Part shown: positions 1 to 8,948 of the stretch, piece by piece
Layout: the number at the start of each line of letters is the position of its first letter
How positions within the stretch are numbered: position 1 is the stretch's first letter
From: Schlesneria sp. DSM 10557
GTDB taxonomy: Bacteria > Planctomycetota > Planctomycetia > Planctomycetales > Planctomycetaceae
Direction: 5' to 3'
Length of the DNA stretch: 64,000 bases
Assembly (NCBI RefSeq): GCF_041860085.1
Contig: NZ_CP124747.1
Span: 6,657,001-6,721,000 of the forward strand
Position numbers and translations under genes: made by a program
The notes under the pieces: generated by a model
Database searches by the model: none
Told to the model about the DNA's origin: nothing
What the model saw: the letters and a program-made list of their open reading frames with translations, nothing else

Positions 1-624
1 TGTGCGCTCCTGGAACATGGGCTGGTTGAGGAACTCAACTTCCAGGGGACAGGGGATGTGATCACTCGCACGAAAGCGGGGGAAGCCGCGGATCTCGTCC
101 AGGTGATCCCACAACTGCTTGAGCAGCAGTGGAACTCACTGTTGAAGGATCTCGGGAACGATTTTTCGGCACCGAAAAAATATCACGACCAGTCGCGGTG
201 GCTGGCGAATGCTATTCGTCAGGCACAGACTCTCAAGCGACGCGGATTTCGCGTGACGCGATTGGAGATTGATCCGGTCGGCTTGCGTGTCCGGGTCGAT
301 TCGCGGTTTGTTGTCCAGGTGGCCGAGGGGGATTGGCGGACGATCTGGAGCCTGACAGAGGTGGGCGATGCGGCTCAGCCGCGTCCTCAGGCGGAGGCGA
401 GAATCGAAGATGATCCTCAGGTGAAGTCGATCAAGCAATCCCTGGGTGCCCTCGGGCTGGTCGATGCCGAGTCCATGCGGCGGGCGATCCGGTTTGGTGC
501 CGCAACGATGTCCACGCAGCAGAAAGTGGATACCCGCTTCGAGGAATTTCGCGAAACCTATACGAAGGCTCTGGATGGCCCTCCGATTCAGCTCTACTCC
601 ATCAGCGCAGGAGCGACCGAGTGA
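1..624 (+). CDS. Unrecognised protein, C-terminal part only
   Basis: The reading frame is open from the first base of the window and ends at the TGA at 622-624, so the true start lies outside. A GTG at 58 could serve as a start, but the frame upstream of it reads as ordinary protein (CALLEHGLVEELNFQGTGDV), which argues for a longer gene. About 207 residues are visible. They are soluble, with no membrane segment, and the C-terminal third is charged and helical. I recognise no domain. It overlaps the next gene by four bases (GTGA), so the two are almost certainly translationally coupled and may form one complex. A role cannot be assigned from what is visible. Confidence 0.6.
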   Translation, partial: CALLEHGLVEELNFQGTGDVITRTKAGEAADLVQVIPQLLEQQWNSLLKDLGNDFSAPKKYHDQSRWLANAIRQAQTLKRRGFRVTRLEIDPVGLRVRVDSRFVVQVAEGDWRTIWSLTEVGDAAQPRPQAEARIEDDPQVKSIKQSLGALGLVDAESMRRAIRFGAATMSTQQKVDTRFEEFRETYTKALDGPPIQLYSISAGATE

Positions 625-1940
625 GAGAGGCTCTTCTAACCGCGATGATTCTGATCGCCTGTACTTTCAATTCATCGACCCGACTTTGCTGTGCCGAGGA
701 CAATACGCCGGTCGATCCCGCACTGGGTAAACGAGTGGCGGAACTACTGGCGGTGGGGTTCGAAAGGGGGCCTCAACAGTTGGCCAATGCGGAGCGACTT
801 TATCTGCGCCTCAAGGCTGACGCACCGGACGATCCCCGTATCGATTATGCGCAAGGGTTGGTCCTCTGGAAGCAGTTGAAGAAGAAAGAGGCACTGGAAA
901 AATTTCAGGCGGTCACGCGATCAGAAGGGGTGATGTATCACGCCGCCTGGAAAGCCGAGATCTGGACCTGCTTCGTCTCAAAGAATGATGACACCGGATA
1001 TTCCCGCCTGATGGAGTTTGCCAAGCGGATTACGAGCGGGGACGAGTCCTCGTCTCATTCGGTAGACGCCGATGTTCGCTGGATCGGCACGATCATGGCC
1101 ACACTGGGTCTTACGTGTGAAACAAAAGAGCGTCGCGAGGACTGGTTACAGGCGGAAGCGAAGCTGGCAGAAATTCTGCCTGAAGAACGCATGGAGGGAT
1201 ATCTCGCCGGAAAAACCGAGATCCACATGAAGCATGCAGAACTGGAAAGCGAAATCGAGCAGGCGCGAGAAAAGGTAAAGCAGCAGCGGGCCGCACAACT
1301 GGAACGCAAACAGGCTCGCCTGCAGAGGTCACTGGACGGAGCGAAGGTAAAACGAGAGGGGCTGAAGAGGTCTGCAGCGGAAGCGAAAGAGACCTTCGCT
1401 GAGAAAACGGCTGAGTTTCAAAAATCAATGGACCGACTCGAGAAAGAGTACACTCTTGTCGATCGACGGGCCCAGGTTTTAGTGAGCTCGATCGCACTTC
1501 TCGATCAGCAAGTGGCGATGCTGCGGGAGACGACCCGCTTAGCAGGGCGCCGGGTGGATGAAAGGCGTCTGGAATTCGGACTCACTCAGTTGCTCAATCA
1601 GCGCGGCATCTACCAGGCTGAGTGTATGCGGTCTGTCGCCGCAGCAGAACAGCTCGCCAATACGGCTCGGACCCTGCACCAGGCCTATGCGGCGGAGGTG
1701 GACCAATACGAAAAGGCGACGGGGGAAATTGTCAAAGCGGATGTGAACATGGATACGTGGACGGAGAGAGCCTTAAAGCAGGCGGATGATCTGAAAAAAA
1801 CGCCAGTGAAGCCCGTGGTTCCAAAAGGGAAGATTCAGATGGTCCGGTCGTTTCGTACCTACATCGACCTGGATCTGAATGCCGAACGGGACAGTCTGCT
1901 TGAGTCATATGGCGTGACGCCAGAAGGGGACGTCGAGTGA
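621..1940 (+). CDS. Secreted coiled-coil protein with TPR-like N-terminus
   Basis: A 439-residue protein starting at a GTG inside the stop codon of the gene before it. The first ~25 residues (MREALLTAMILIACTF, then TRLCCAED) look like a signal peptide ending near the Cys/Ala-rich segment. Residues ~30-200 contain TPR-like helical pairs, for example IDYAQGLVLWKQLKKKEAL. Residues ~200-310 are a long charged coiled coil rich in Glu, Lys, Arg and Gln (AREKVKQQRAAQLERKQARL). No catalytic motif is visible. A periplasmic scaffold role is an inference from the helical architecture and coupling to the upstream gene. The family is not recognised. Confidence 0.75.
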   Translation: MREALLTAMILIACTFNSSTRLCCAEDNTPVDPALGKRVAELLAVGFERGPQQLANAERLYLRLKADAPDDPRIDYAQGLVLWKQLKKKEALEKFQAVTRSEGVMYHAAWKAEIWTCFVSKNDDTGYSRLMEFAKRITSGDESSSHSVDADVRWIGTIMATLGLTCETKERREDWLQAEAKLAEILPEERMEGYLAGKTEIHMKHAELESEIEQAREKVKQQRAAQLERKQARLQRSLDGAKVKREGLKRSAAEAKETFAEKTAEFQKSMDRLEKEYTLVDRRAQVLVSSIALLDQQVAMLRETTRLAGRRVDERRLEFGLTQLLNQRGIYQAECMRSVAAAEQLANTARTLHQAYAAEVDQYEKATGEIVKADVNMDTWTERALKQADDLKKTPVKPVVPKGKIQMVRSFRTYIDLDLNAERDSLLESYGVTPEGDVE

Positions 1941-2008
1941 CGTTCCCGCTCCCTCACCTTTTTCGCGGTTTGTTACAGGCGAGGTGAAACGTCCACGACT
2001 GGCCCAGT

Positions 2009-2032
2009 CCCACTCCGCTGTTGCGGAGCGGG
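2009..2032. terminator. Hairpin between convergent genes
   Basis: CTCCGC and GCGGAG pair around a TGTT loop, extended outward by three more C-G pairs after one mismatch. It lies between the end of the coiled-coil protein gene on the plus strand and the end of the Nramp-related gene on the minus strand. There is no clear T-run, so it is only a probable shared terminator. Confidence 0.4.
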
Positions 2033-2107
2033 GAACTCGTGATGTCGCCGTGGAAAGAGACTCTGTGCAACAACCCGAGCGGCCGCCGCTTGACGATCGG
2101 GCCGATT

Positions 2108-3571
2108 CTATTTCCCGCCAATGACCGACGGAGTGAATGCGAATTTGATGATCTGATCTCTCATCGCGTACCCGGCAACCAGGGTAATGGAAACAAACGC
2201 GATCCACAGACAGATGTCGAGGAGCAGCGGAGGTGTCAGACGCCGGTCGAGCTTTCGGTAACGGAAATAAATTGTCGACGCGGTGATAATCGGCAATGTC
2301 AGTGCCTGTCCAAAGCCCCCCACCACCACCATCCACTTCGGCTCTTTGAATGTCAGGAAAAGACCGAGGGCAATGACGGGAATCAGCAGCGAGAACCAGT
2401 GGATCGCGCGAGCGCGTTCGTGCGGTTGTCGATAACGGGCGATACCGGCCAGACTCATGAGATCTGCCACCAGGCGTGCATTTCCGGCGGATGACAGGTA
2501 AAGCGTCTTAAACAACACAGCACCCGCTCCAATCAGAAACGCAACCTGAGTCCACGTCCCGAAGGAATCGACAAACATTCTCGACAGGGTCAGGATCATA
2601 TCTTTACCCTGTGGGGCCAAGCCCTGGCTGTGAAGGACTGTCGCTCCCATGAAATAAAAGGCGACGGTCGAAATGGTAAAGACGATCATGCTGACCCAGG
2701 CATCCAGATACATGACGCGGATCCAGCCGCGAGCCCGGCTCACCCATTCCGGACTCTCGTCAGACCGGCCGGCATATCTCGCATAGCCTTTCTCGAGGCA
2801 CCAGTAGGGGTAATAGAACAGCTCTGCTGCGCCCACTCCGGTGATTCCAAAAACTCCGAACGCGACTGCTATCCCTTCTGCGGGAAGACCGAACGTCAAC
2901 CCCTTGGCGACGTCGTTCCAGGGGATGGGGAACCGAGTCGCCGGGAGGGCCATCGCAGCCGTCACGGTGACCAGAGTCAGTCCCACAACCAGAAATGTCG
3001 TCACGGACTCGATTCTCTGATAGCTGCCGCTCCAGAGCAGCAGAATCGCTGTTAGACAGGTCAGGATGGCCCAGGGATAATCAGGGCGTTCGCTGACGAT
3101 CCTGCCCAGTGCCGGGAACGAAGTATCGAACAGGCTGACGAGTTGTTCGCTGAGGCCGGGGAATGCGAGGTGCAGGGACTGGCCCACGGTGCCCGTCATG
3201 GCACCAAGCTGAAACACAGTCGTGGACATCATCACGAACCACCACCAGCAGATCCAGTTTGCTCCCAGACGAGGTCCGCCCAGTTCATTGACTGCCCCGA
3301 GGGTCGGTTTTCCAGAGGAAATGGCGTAACGACCCAGCTCTGTCTGAACAAAGACCTTGATGACGCAACTGAACAGGATCAGCCACAGGAAGACGAATCC
3401 GTGTTTTGCACCGAGAGAAGTTGTCAGCAACAGTTCTCCGGACCCGACAATCGTTCCCGCGAGGATGATCCCCGGACCGATCTTACGCAGCGCCGTCAGC
3501 AAAGACTGTGGCGGTTCCTGAATCGCGTCTGCCGGAAGCGCATACGGATCATACTCGACGTCTTCAATCAT
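2108..3571 (-). CDS. Nramp-related membrane transporter
   Basis: A 487-residue polytopic membrane protein with about eleven hydrophobic segments and the overall order of an Nramp (SLC11) transporter. The first membrane helix begins GPGIILAGTIVGSGELL and the sixth reads GITGVGAAELFYYPYW. Classical Nramp transporters carry the metal-binding DPGN motif in helix 1 and MPH in helix 6. Neither is present here, so this belongs with the Nramp-related proteins and its ion may not be Mn2+ or Fe2+. The start is supported by GAAAGAG six bases upstream of the ATG. It stands alone, convergent with the preceding gene. The fold family is fairly certain and the substrate unknown. Confidence 0.85.
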   Translation of the reverse strand: MIEDVEYDPYALPADAIQEPPQSLLTALRKIGPGIILAGTIVGSGELLLTTSLGAKHGFVFLWLILFSCVIKVFVQTELGRYAISSGKPTLGAVNELGGPRLGANWICWWWFVMMSTTVFQLGAMTGTVGQSLHLAFPGLSEQLVSLFDTSFPALGRIVSERPDYPWAILTCLTAILLLWSGSYQRIESVTTFLVVGLTLVTVTAAMALPATRFPIPWNDVAKGLTFGLPAEGIAVAFGVFGITGVGAAELFYYPYWCLEKGYARYAGRSDESPEWVSRARGWIRVMYLDAWVSMIVFTISTVAFYFMGATVLHSQGLAPQGKDMILTLSRMFVDSFGTWTQVAFLIGAGAVLFKTLYLSSAGNARLVADLMSLAGIARYRQPHERARAIHWFSLLIPVIALGLFLTFKEPKWMVVVGGFGQALTLPIITASTIYFRYRKLDRRLTPPLLLDICLWIAFVSITLVAGYAMRDQIIKFAFTPSVIGGK

Positions 3572-3946
3572 CAGAGACTCTTTCGGCTGCCAGCAAATTG
3601 AAAATGGGAGGGGTGCATTCTCCGTGATGGCGCTGACAAAGCAAGCGTAAGCGGAGATTGATTCATCCGATCAGTACCTCTCGCCAAATCCGGTTTCGAG
3701 GTCTCGCGCGAAGACCCTTTCCACCAGGAGTGGCCGTCAGAGTCCAGCCGTTAAACCCTATACATTTCTCGTGAAGTCACTTGCTCACGGTCAGCGGACG
3801 ACTTCGGGATGAGGTGTGCAGGAATCGGGCGGTCGGGAACCGTGACTGTGATTGTCACGGGCGTGTGACGACGTCTGTGCAGGTCGGAACTGCGGCCAGA
3901 GAGTTAATCGAGACTTTTATGAGGAGCTTCTGTGCCCTGAGGATCC
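3572..3946. other. Intergenic region, no gene seen
   Basis: This 375-base gap lies upstream of the Nramp-related gene and downstream of the DUF1501 gene, both on the minus strand. It should hold the promoter of the former and the terminator of the latter. A perfect 7-bp hairpin (CCGTGAC, loop, GTCACGG at 3840-3860) sits about 90 bases past the DUF1501 stop, without a T-run. Open frames here are short and not protein-like. Confidence 0.5.
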
Positions 3947-5320
3947 CTAAGCGATCACATTTGTCACAACACGACCTGCGGAGACCGGGAGCGGCCGATT
4001 GAGCTTGTCGCGCACTTCTGTTTGAGGATCAATTCCCAAAAGTTCAAACACGGTCGCCATGAGATCGTCGAGCTGGACGGGGTCCTTGTCCGGATAGGCA
4101 GCCTGCTTGTCGGATACGCCGTGGACCAATCCCCGTTTGGCACCACCACCGGCCAGCAAGACCGAGTAGCACTGCGGCCAGTGGTCGCGACTGATATTGT
4201 CGTTGATCCGCGGAGTGCGACCAAATTCGCCCATCCAGACGATCAGCGTGCTTTCCAGCAGTCCGCGTTCCTTCAGATCCGTGATTAGGGTCGGAAGCGT
4301 CTGGTCCGTCATCGGAAGCAGGTAATCCTTGAGGATGGGATACATGCGGGTATTATCGAAGCCGTGGGTGTCCCAGCCCCCGTCATTGCGACGACCACCG
4401 ATGCTATTCGCAAAGTAGACGTTCACAAATTTGACACCCGCTTCGACGAGGCGACGGGCGAGCAGACAGCTTTGCCCATACGTCGTTCGTCCATACTTTT
4501 CCCGGATGGACTGAGGTTCGGCGTCGAGGTTGAACGCATCCCGGACCTTGGACGAATTCAGCATTCCCATCGTTTTTTCGTAGTAGGCATCAAGCCCGCG
4601 TGCGGCCGGGTTCTGTTCGAGCTCACGAATCTGCCGATTGACCAGTTGCTGGATCTGACGCCTGTCCTGCAACCGCTGAGCATCAAGTCCATTGGGCAAA
4701 CTGAGTTCCGGGAGAGCGAACCGGCGATCGTTGGGATCGGACGTGATCAGCAACGGATCATGGCCTTTTCCGAGAAAGCTGGCGTGCTGACCCGGTGTAA
4801 TTTCACCGTCGCGCATCACGTGCGGAAAGGCGACGAACGTGGGCATGCCGTTGGTGTTGGGGGAAAGCCGATCGACGACCGAACCGTATGCAGGAAACAA
4901 ATCCTGTGAGTCGCGCAGCCGGATGTCGTCGACGGGGGGAGCGTGGCCGGTCAGTGCGTAGTAGGCGGCAGGATTGTGATTCTTCATTGTGTGATACACG
5001 GTCCGAATCACGGTGATCTCGTCCATGACCGCTGCAGTCTTTGGCAGTTGATCGCAGATTTGAATTCCGGGGGTAGCCGTGTCAATAACCCCATAATGGC
5101 TGCGAACTCCGGCAGGTGCCAGGGGCTTGGGATCGAACGTGTCGAGGTGACTGGGCCCCCCAAACTGGTACAGGAAGATTACGGATTTTGCACGGCCCGG
5201 TCGGACAGCGGGTTCTTCTGCAGCCCGGATCATGCGAGGCATCGTCAGACCTAGCATTCCAAGTCCGCCAATCTGCAATGCCTTCCTGCGGGGAAGAATG
5301 AGTGGGGGTGGTTGTCTCAT
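3947..5320 (-). CDS. DUF1501 family protein, Tat-exported
   Basis: A 457-residue member of the DUF1501 family, a sulfatase/alkaline-phosphatase-superfamily-like group greatly expanded in planctomycetes. The N-terminus has a twin-arginine signal (LPRRKALQIGGLGML). Family landmarks include FLYQFGGPSHLDTFDPK, an NPAAYYALTGH segment, GGWDTHGFDN and WMGEFGRTPRIN near the C-terminus. An in-frame ATG lies two codons upstream at 5326, but the GGAG there abuts that ATG directly. The same GGAG is six bases from the ATG at 5320, which I therefore prefer. It follows the PSD1 gene by 93 bases on the same strand, the usual planctomycete pair. The molecular function of the family is not established. Confidence 0.9.
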   Translation of the reverse strand: MRQPPPLILPRRKALQIGGLGMLGLTMPRMIRAAEEPAVRPGRAKSVIFLYQFGGPSHLDTFDPKPLAPAGVRSHYGVIDTATPGIQICDQLPKTAAVMDEITVIRTVYHTMKNHNPAAYYALTGHAPPVDDIRLRDSQDLFPAYGSVVDRLSPNTNGMPTFVAFPHVMRDGEITPGQHASFLGKGHDPLLITSDPNDRRFALPELSLPNGLDAQRLQDRRQIQQLVNRQIRELEQNPAARGLDAYYEKTMGMLNSSKVRDAFNLDAEPQSIREKYGRTTYGQSCLLARRLVEAGVKFVNVYFANSIGGRRNDGGWDTHGFDNTRMYPILKDYLLPMTDQTLPTLITDLKERGLLESTLIVWMGEFGRTPRINDNISRDHWPQCYSVLLAGGGAKRGLVHGVSDKQAAYPDKDPVQLDDLMATVFELLGIDPQTEVRDKLNRPLPVSAGRVVTNVIA

Positions 5321-5413
5321 TGTCATCTCCGTTGCTTCTGCATTGCGGGTTGTTAAACGAATCAGCTGCGTGAAGCACTTTTGAGCGTGCTTGTCGCACT
5401 CCCTGGCAGACAG

Positions 5414-7732
5414 CTATCGCCGCAGCAGGAATTCGTGCGAGTTCAAAAGTCCCCAGACGATGTCTTCCAGTGCAGTACGCTTGTTCTCGGACTGGTTTAG
5501 AAACTGCGTGATGCCGGCCAGTTCTTCCTCTGTCGGCGGCCTTGTGAGTGCGCTCCAGTAGAGTTCGGTGATCACCTGCTCGGGGCGGTTGTTCTCTCCG
5601 CTCAGGTTGCTGAGGCGGTTCGATTTGGCGGTCAGCATTCGATTCACGAGTGAACCGCTCACGAGCTGGAATGTCTGCCCCAGTGTGGATTCGTCTGATC
5701 GTTCACAGTCACAGGATTGCAGGCGAGGTGGTCGACCAAACAGCCGGAGAAATCGATCCGCTTCCGTCAGCCCGTTCTCTCTGGTCTTCATCGCGTTGAT
5801 CCCTGGGATTTGTCCCGCCCGTCGACCTGGTGGATAGCCCGAAAATTCCAGTGGAACCTGCAGCATCAGGCTCGTCGCGTCGAGTAGCTGTTCTGCAGAG
5901 TAGCGATGGACGTAGGCACGGCTGAAGTTCGATTCATCGTCTCGATTGGTCTCGTTGATGGTGGATGAGAGCTGGTAAGTTCTGGAGTTCAGGATCGCTC
6001 GCAACAGACGCCGTAAATCGAATGCCGGGATTTGAGCAGTGAGATCGGACGACGGTATCGCTCCGCCTGGATTCGATTCGGAGCCAGGCGTCTTGCCAGA
6101 CACCAGGTATTCCGAGATTGCCTTGAGCAACGCCGGGTTTGACGGCGGGTTTGTCGCCCGAAAATCATCGATCGGGTCCACGATCCCGCGGCCCATCACC
6201 TGCTGCCAGGTCCGATTCGCCAGCATTTGCACGAAGCGTTCGTGCTGCTGGTCGGTCAGCCATTGGGACAGGTGAAGCAGTGGATGGTCGGCGGCTGGCA
6301 ACTGTTCCCGGCTGCCGAGAAATTTTGCATCGCGTGACCGGTTGGTGCGGGGATCTTTGGCTTCCCCCTTTTCGCTCAGATACACGATCTGCTCGCCGTC
6401 AAACTCATGCTGATCGTTGGAATCTCGACGGCGGTTCTCCAGAATCTTGTAGTTCACGCGTGAGAAAACGCTGCCCCAACTGTAGTAATCATCTTGAGTC
6501 CACTGGTCGAATGGATGATTGTGGCACTTGGAGCACTGAAGCCGGACCCCCAAAAATAATTGACCGACCGCTTCAGATCGTTCAAACGGGGTCCGCAGGG
6601 CTCGATAGAAGTTGGCGGGGGGAACCTCGTAAGTACTGCCTTGGGCGGCCACAATCTCGCGTACAAGTTGATCGAGTGGCTTGTGCGTTGCGAAGGACTC
6701 CCGCAGCCACGAATAGAAATTTTCGACCCCTTTTCGATCGAGCGTTTTCTCTTCAATTCTGAGCAGATCGGACCACTTGAGAGCCCACCAGTCGGAAAAT
6801 TCGGGCCGCTCGAGGAGTGAATCAATCAGGACGGCGCGCTTGTTCTCTGTCGTGTTGTCAACAAATCGTTGAGCTTCCTGGGCCGTGGGCGGAATCCCGA
6901 GAAGATCCAAGGTGACTCGCCGAATGAATGTCGCATCATCGCAAACGGGCGACGGGCTGATCTTGAGCTGCTTCAGTTTGTCGAAGACTTGAACATCAAT
7001 AAAGTTCGCAGGGTCGGGACCGGTCCAGACGAAGTCAGGTCGATCGGGCAGAAACGCGATCCTGACGATCGACTGAAGATCCAGATACCGAACGATGACG
7101 GTGACTTCACCTGCAGCGTGACCTGTGACCAGCCCCTCTCGTGAGACATCAGCAATCGGCTGCGACAGTTCATAGACGGCAAGTGACGAAACATCCTTTG
7201 CTGATCCGTCAGAAAATTCGGCGATGACTTCAATCTGCTGCTGCCAGCCCGGCGATGAGGACGTTCGTTGTTCGGGAAGAAAGACCGATTCGGGGAGGAC
7301 GCGAAGTCGCAGTAACTGTGGCGTTTGACGGGTGTCTCGCGGCATCCCCGCCGCAATCCAGTTTCGCAGGATCTGGTATTCCTGCGACTCTGTCGAAAAC
7401 CGTTTCCCTCCCTCGTGAGCCATCTGCATGGTCGGTTTGAGCAGCATGAGGCTTTGATCGGGATCGAGGGAATTCACGCGACGGCCGAAGAGTTCCCGCG
7501 TAAGAACCTCGAAGTCGGCATCGGGGTCCTGACCCCGCAAGGAAATCTGGAATCCCCCCTTGCCACGAGCGTTGCCGTGACACGTCCCGAGATTACAGCC
7601 TGCCTTGGAAAGAACGGCCATGACATCATTGCGAAACGAGACTTCTGCCGCACCGGTCGAAGCGGCATAACAGCAGAACCCCATCAAAGCGAGCAGGCGC
7701 AGTGTGAATCGCTTTTTCACTCGTCTGTCCAT
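5414..7732 (-). CDS. PSD1-type cytochrome protein with DUF1549/DUF1553
   Basis: A 772-residue secreted protein with a signal peptide (KKRFTLRLLALMGF). Order of parts: a planctomycete cytochrome-c-like domain with CNLGTCH at 46-52, a C-x4-C-H spacing rather than the usual CxxCH; a Big2/immunoglobulin-like domain at ~145-240; DUF1549 with a CSKCHNHPFDQW motif; and DUF1553 from about residue 480 to the end, with LANRTWQQVMGRG. These proteins are exported and almost always encoded beside a DUF1501 gene, as here, where that gene is the next downstream. A role in electron transfer or polysaccharide handling has been suggested for such families but is not shown by the sequence. Confidence 0.9.
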   Translation of the reverse strand: MDRRVKKRFTLRLLALMGFCCYAASTGAAEVSFRNDVMAVLSKAGCNLGTCHGNARGKGGFQISLRGQDPDADFEVLTRELFGRRVNSLDPDQSLMLLKPTMQMAHEGGKRFSTESQEYQILRNWIAAGMPRDTRQTPQLLRLRVLPESVFLPEQRTSSSPGWQQQIEVIAEFSDGSAKDVSSLAVYELSQPIADVSREGLVTGHAAGEVTVIVRYLDLQSIVRIAFLPDRPDFVWTGPDPANFIDVQVFDKLKQLKISPSPVCDDATFIRRVTLDLLGIPPTAQEAQRFVDNTTENKRAVLIDSLLERPEFSDWWALKWSDLLRIEEKTLDRKGVENFYSWLRESFATHKPLDQLVREIVAAQGSTYEVPPANFYRALRTPFERSEAVGQLFLGVRLQCSKCHNHPFDQWTQDDYYSWGSVFSRVNYKILENRRRDSNDQHEFDGEQIVYLSEKGEAKDPRTNRSRDAKFLGSREQLPAADHPLLHLSQWLTDQQHERFVQMLANRTWQQVMGRGIVDPIDDFRATNPPSNPALLKAISEYLVSGKTPGSESNPGGAIPSSDLTAQIPAFDLRRLLRAILNSRTYQLSSTINETNRDDESNFSRAYVHRYSAEQLLDATSLMLQVPLEFSGYPPGRRAGQIPGINAMKTRENGLTEADRFLRLFGRPPRLQSCDCERSDESTLGQTFQLVSGSLVNRMLTAKSNRLSNLSGENNRPEQVITELYWSALTRPPTEEELAGITQFLNQSENKRTALEDIVWGLLNSHEFLLRR

Positions 7733-7887
7733 TCGTGGTACGATGAATGTCCAAGGCCACCTTTAGAACGCTGATTCTATGATGGTGGAGTGGTGATCGA
7801 AAGTCCGAACCAGACCGGTGACCGCGTCCACCGGAGATGACGTGTCAGCTGCTGCTACTCACCCGAGGATCGACCCCTGTGCGCTGT

Positions 7888-8814
7888 ATGACTGCTCCTC
7901 CGATTGTCGTCGCATTCCTGTTCTGCATCGGGATTGCAGGATTCGCTGTCGCTGACGATCAGGAACCGGGAAAACTCCCGTTTGCACTCGTCCCTCAGCG
8001 AAAATTTCTCCAGATCCCCAAAGGACAGCCTGTCGCGCAATGTTCTGCCGTTGCCGTCAATTCCAAAGGAGAACTGTTCCTGTTCCATCGCGGACCGAGA
8101 CCTGTTCTTTGCTTCGACCCGGAAGGGAAGTTTTTGCGAGGTTGGGGCGATGATGTGATTAAGATCGCTCACGGACTTCGCATCGATTCCGACGACAATG
8201 TCTGGATCACGGATGTCGGTTCAAGTCGGGTTTATAAATTCGACTCCCAGGGAAACCCATTGCTGGTCCTGGGAACAGGAGTCGCCGGGGCGGGGCACAA
8301 TCAGTTTAACGAGCCGACCGATATTGCGTTCGGTCCCGACGGTGAGGTCTACATTTCTGATGGTTACGGCAACAGTCGGGTGATGAAGTTTAATCAGAAG
8401 GGAGAGTTCATCTCGACCTGGGGAACGGCGGGAAAGGACCAGGGCCAGTTCCGGTTGCCTCATTCGATCGTGGTTGACAAAGAACAGCGTGTACTCGTCG
8501 GGGACCGAGAGAACAATCGGATTCAGGTTTTTGATACCGACGGCCAGTGGCTCGCCACCTGGAAAGGGTTCGCACCGTACGGAATGGCATTCGATCCCGA
8601 AGGTCGATTATTCGTTGCTGATGGACGGGCCTGTCAGGTGCTGCTGCTGGACGACCAGGGGAAAGTGGTCCGACGCTGGGGCCGCGAAGGAAAAAGCACG
8701 GGCCAGTTCCAGATGCCTCATATGCTGACATTCGATGCGTCAGGGAATCTTTACGTGGCGGAAATTAACGGCAAGCGTTTGCAGAAGTTCATTCGCAATA
8801 CAGCAGTGAAATGA
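7888..8814 (+). CDS. Peptidyl-hydroxyglycine amidating lyase-like NHL propeller
   Basis: A 308-residue secreted six-bladed NHL propeller with a signal peptide (PPIVVAFLFCIGIAGFAVA). An ATG at 7837 is possible, but 7888 puts the hydrophobic stretch at the N-terminus. From memory of rat peptidyl-alpha-hydroxyglycine alpha-amidating lyase (PAL), blade segments align closely: FHRG (Arg68, catalytic Arg), IAHGLRID (His95), EPTDIAFGPDGEVYISDGYG (Tyr160), QFRLPHS (His192), DRENNRIQVF, and QFQMPHM (His278). These match the three zinc histidines and the catalytic Arg and Tyr. The Asp that follows the last His in the animal enzyme is Met here. PAL cleaves alpha-hydroxyglycine peptides to an amide and glyoxylate. 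The convergent neighbour is a PHM-like monooxygenase, which supports a joint role. Confidence 0.85.
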   Translation: MTAPPIVVAFLFCIGIAGFAVADDQEPGKLPFALVPQRKFLQIPKGQPVAQCSAVAVNSKGELFLFHRGPRPVLCFDPEGKFLRGWGDDVIKIAHGLRIDSDDNVWITDVGSSRVYKFDSQGNPLLVLGTGVAGAGHNQFNEPTDIAFGPDGEVYISDGYGNSRVMKFNQKGEFISTWGTAGKDQGQFRLPHSIVVDKEQRVLVGDRENNRIQVFDTDGQWLATWKGFAPYGMAFDPEGRLFVADGRACQVLLLDDQGKVVRRWGREGKSTGQFQMPHMLTFDASGNLYVAEINGKRLQKFIRNTAVK

Positions 8815-8948
8815 CGATTCATAGCGATACCGGGCCGCCGGTGGTGTGCAGAGAAGTCTCTCGATCCGAGAAGTTCAACATTCTCCGCACACGTCCATTG
8901 AACTCGTCCGCTCACGGGCACGAGGGTCTCACGAACTCGCTCAGAGGA

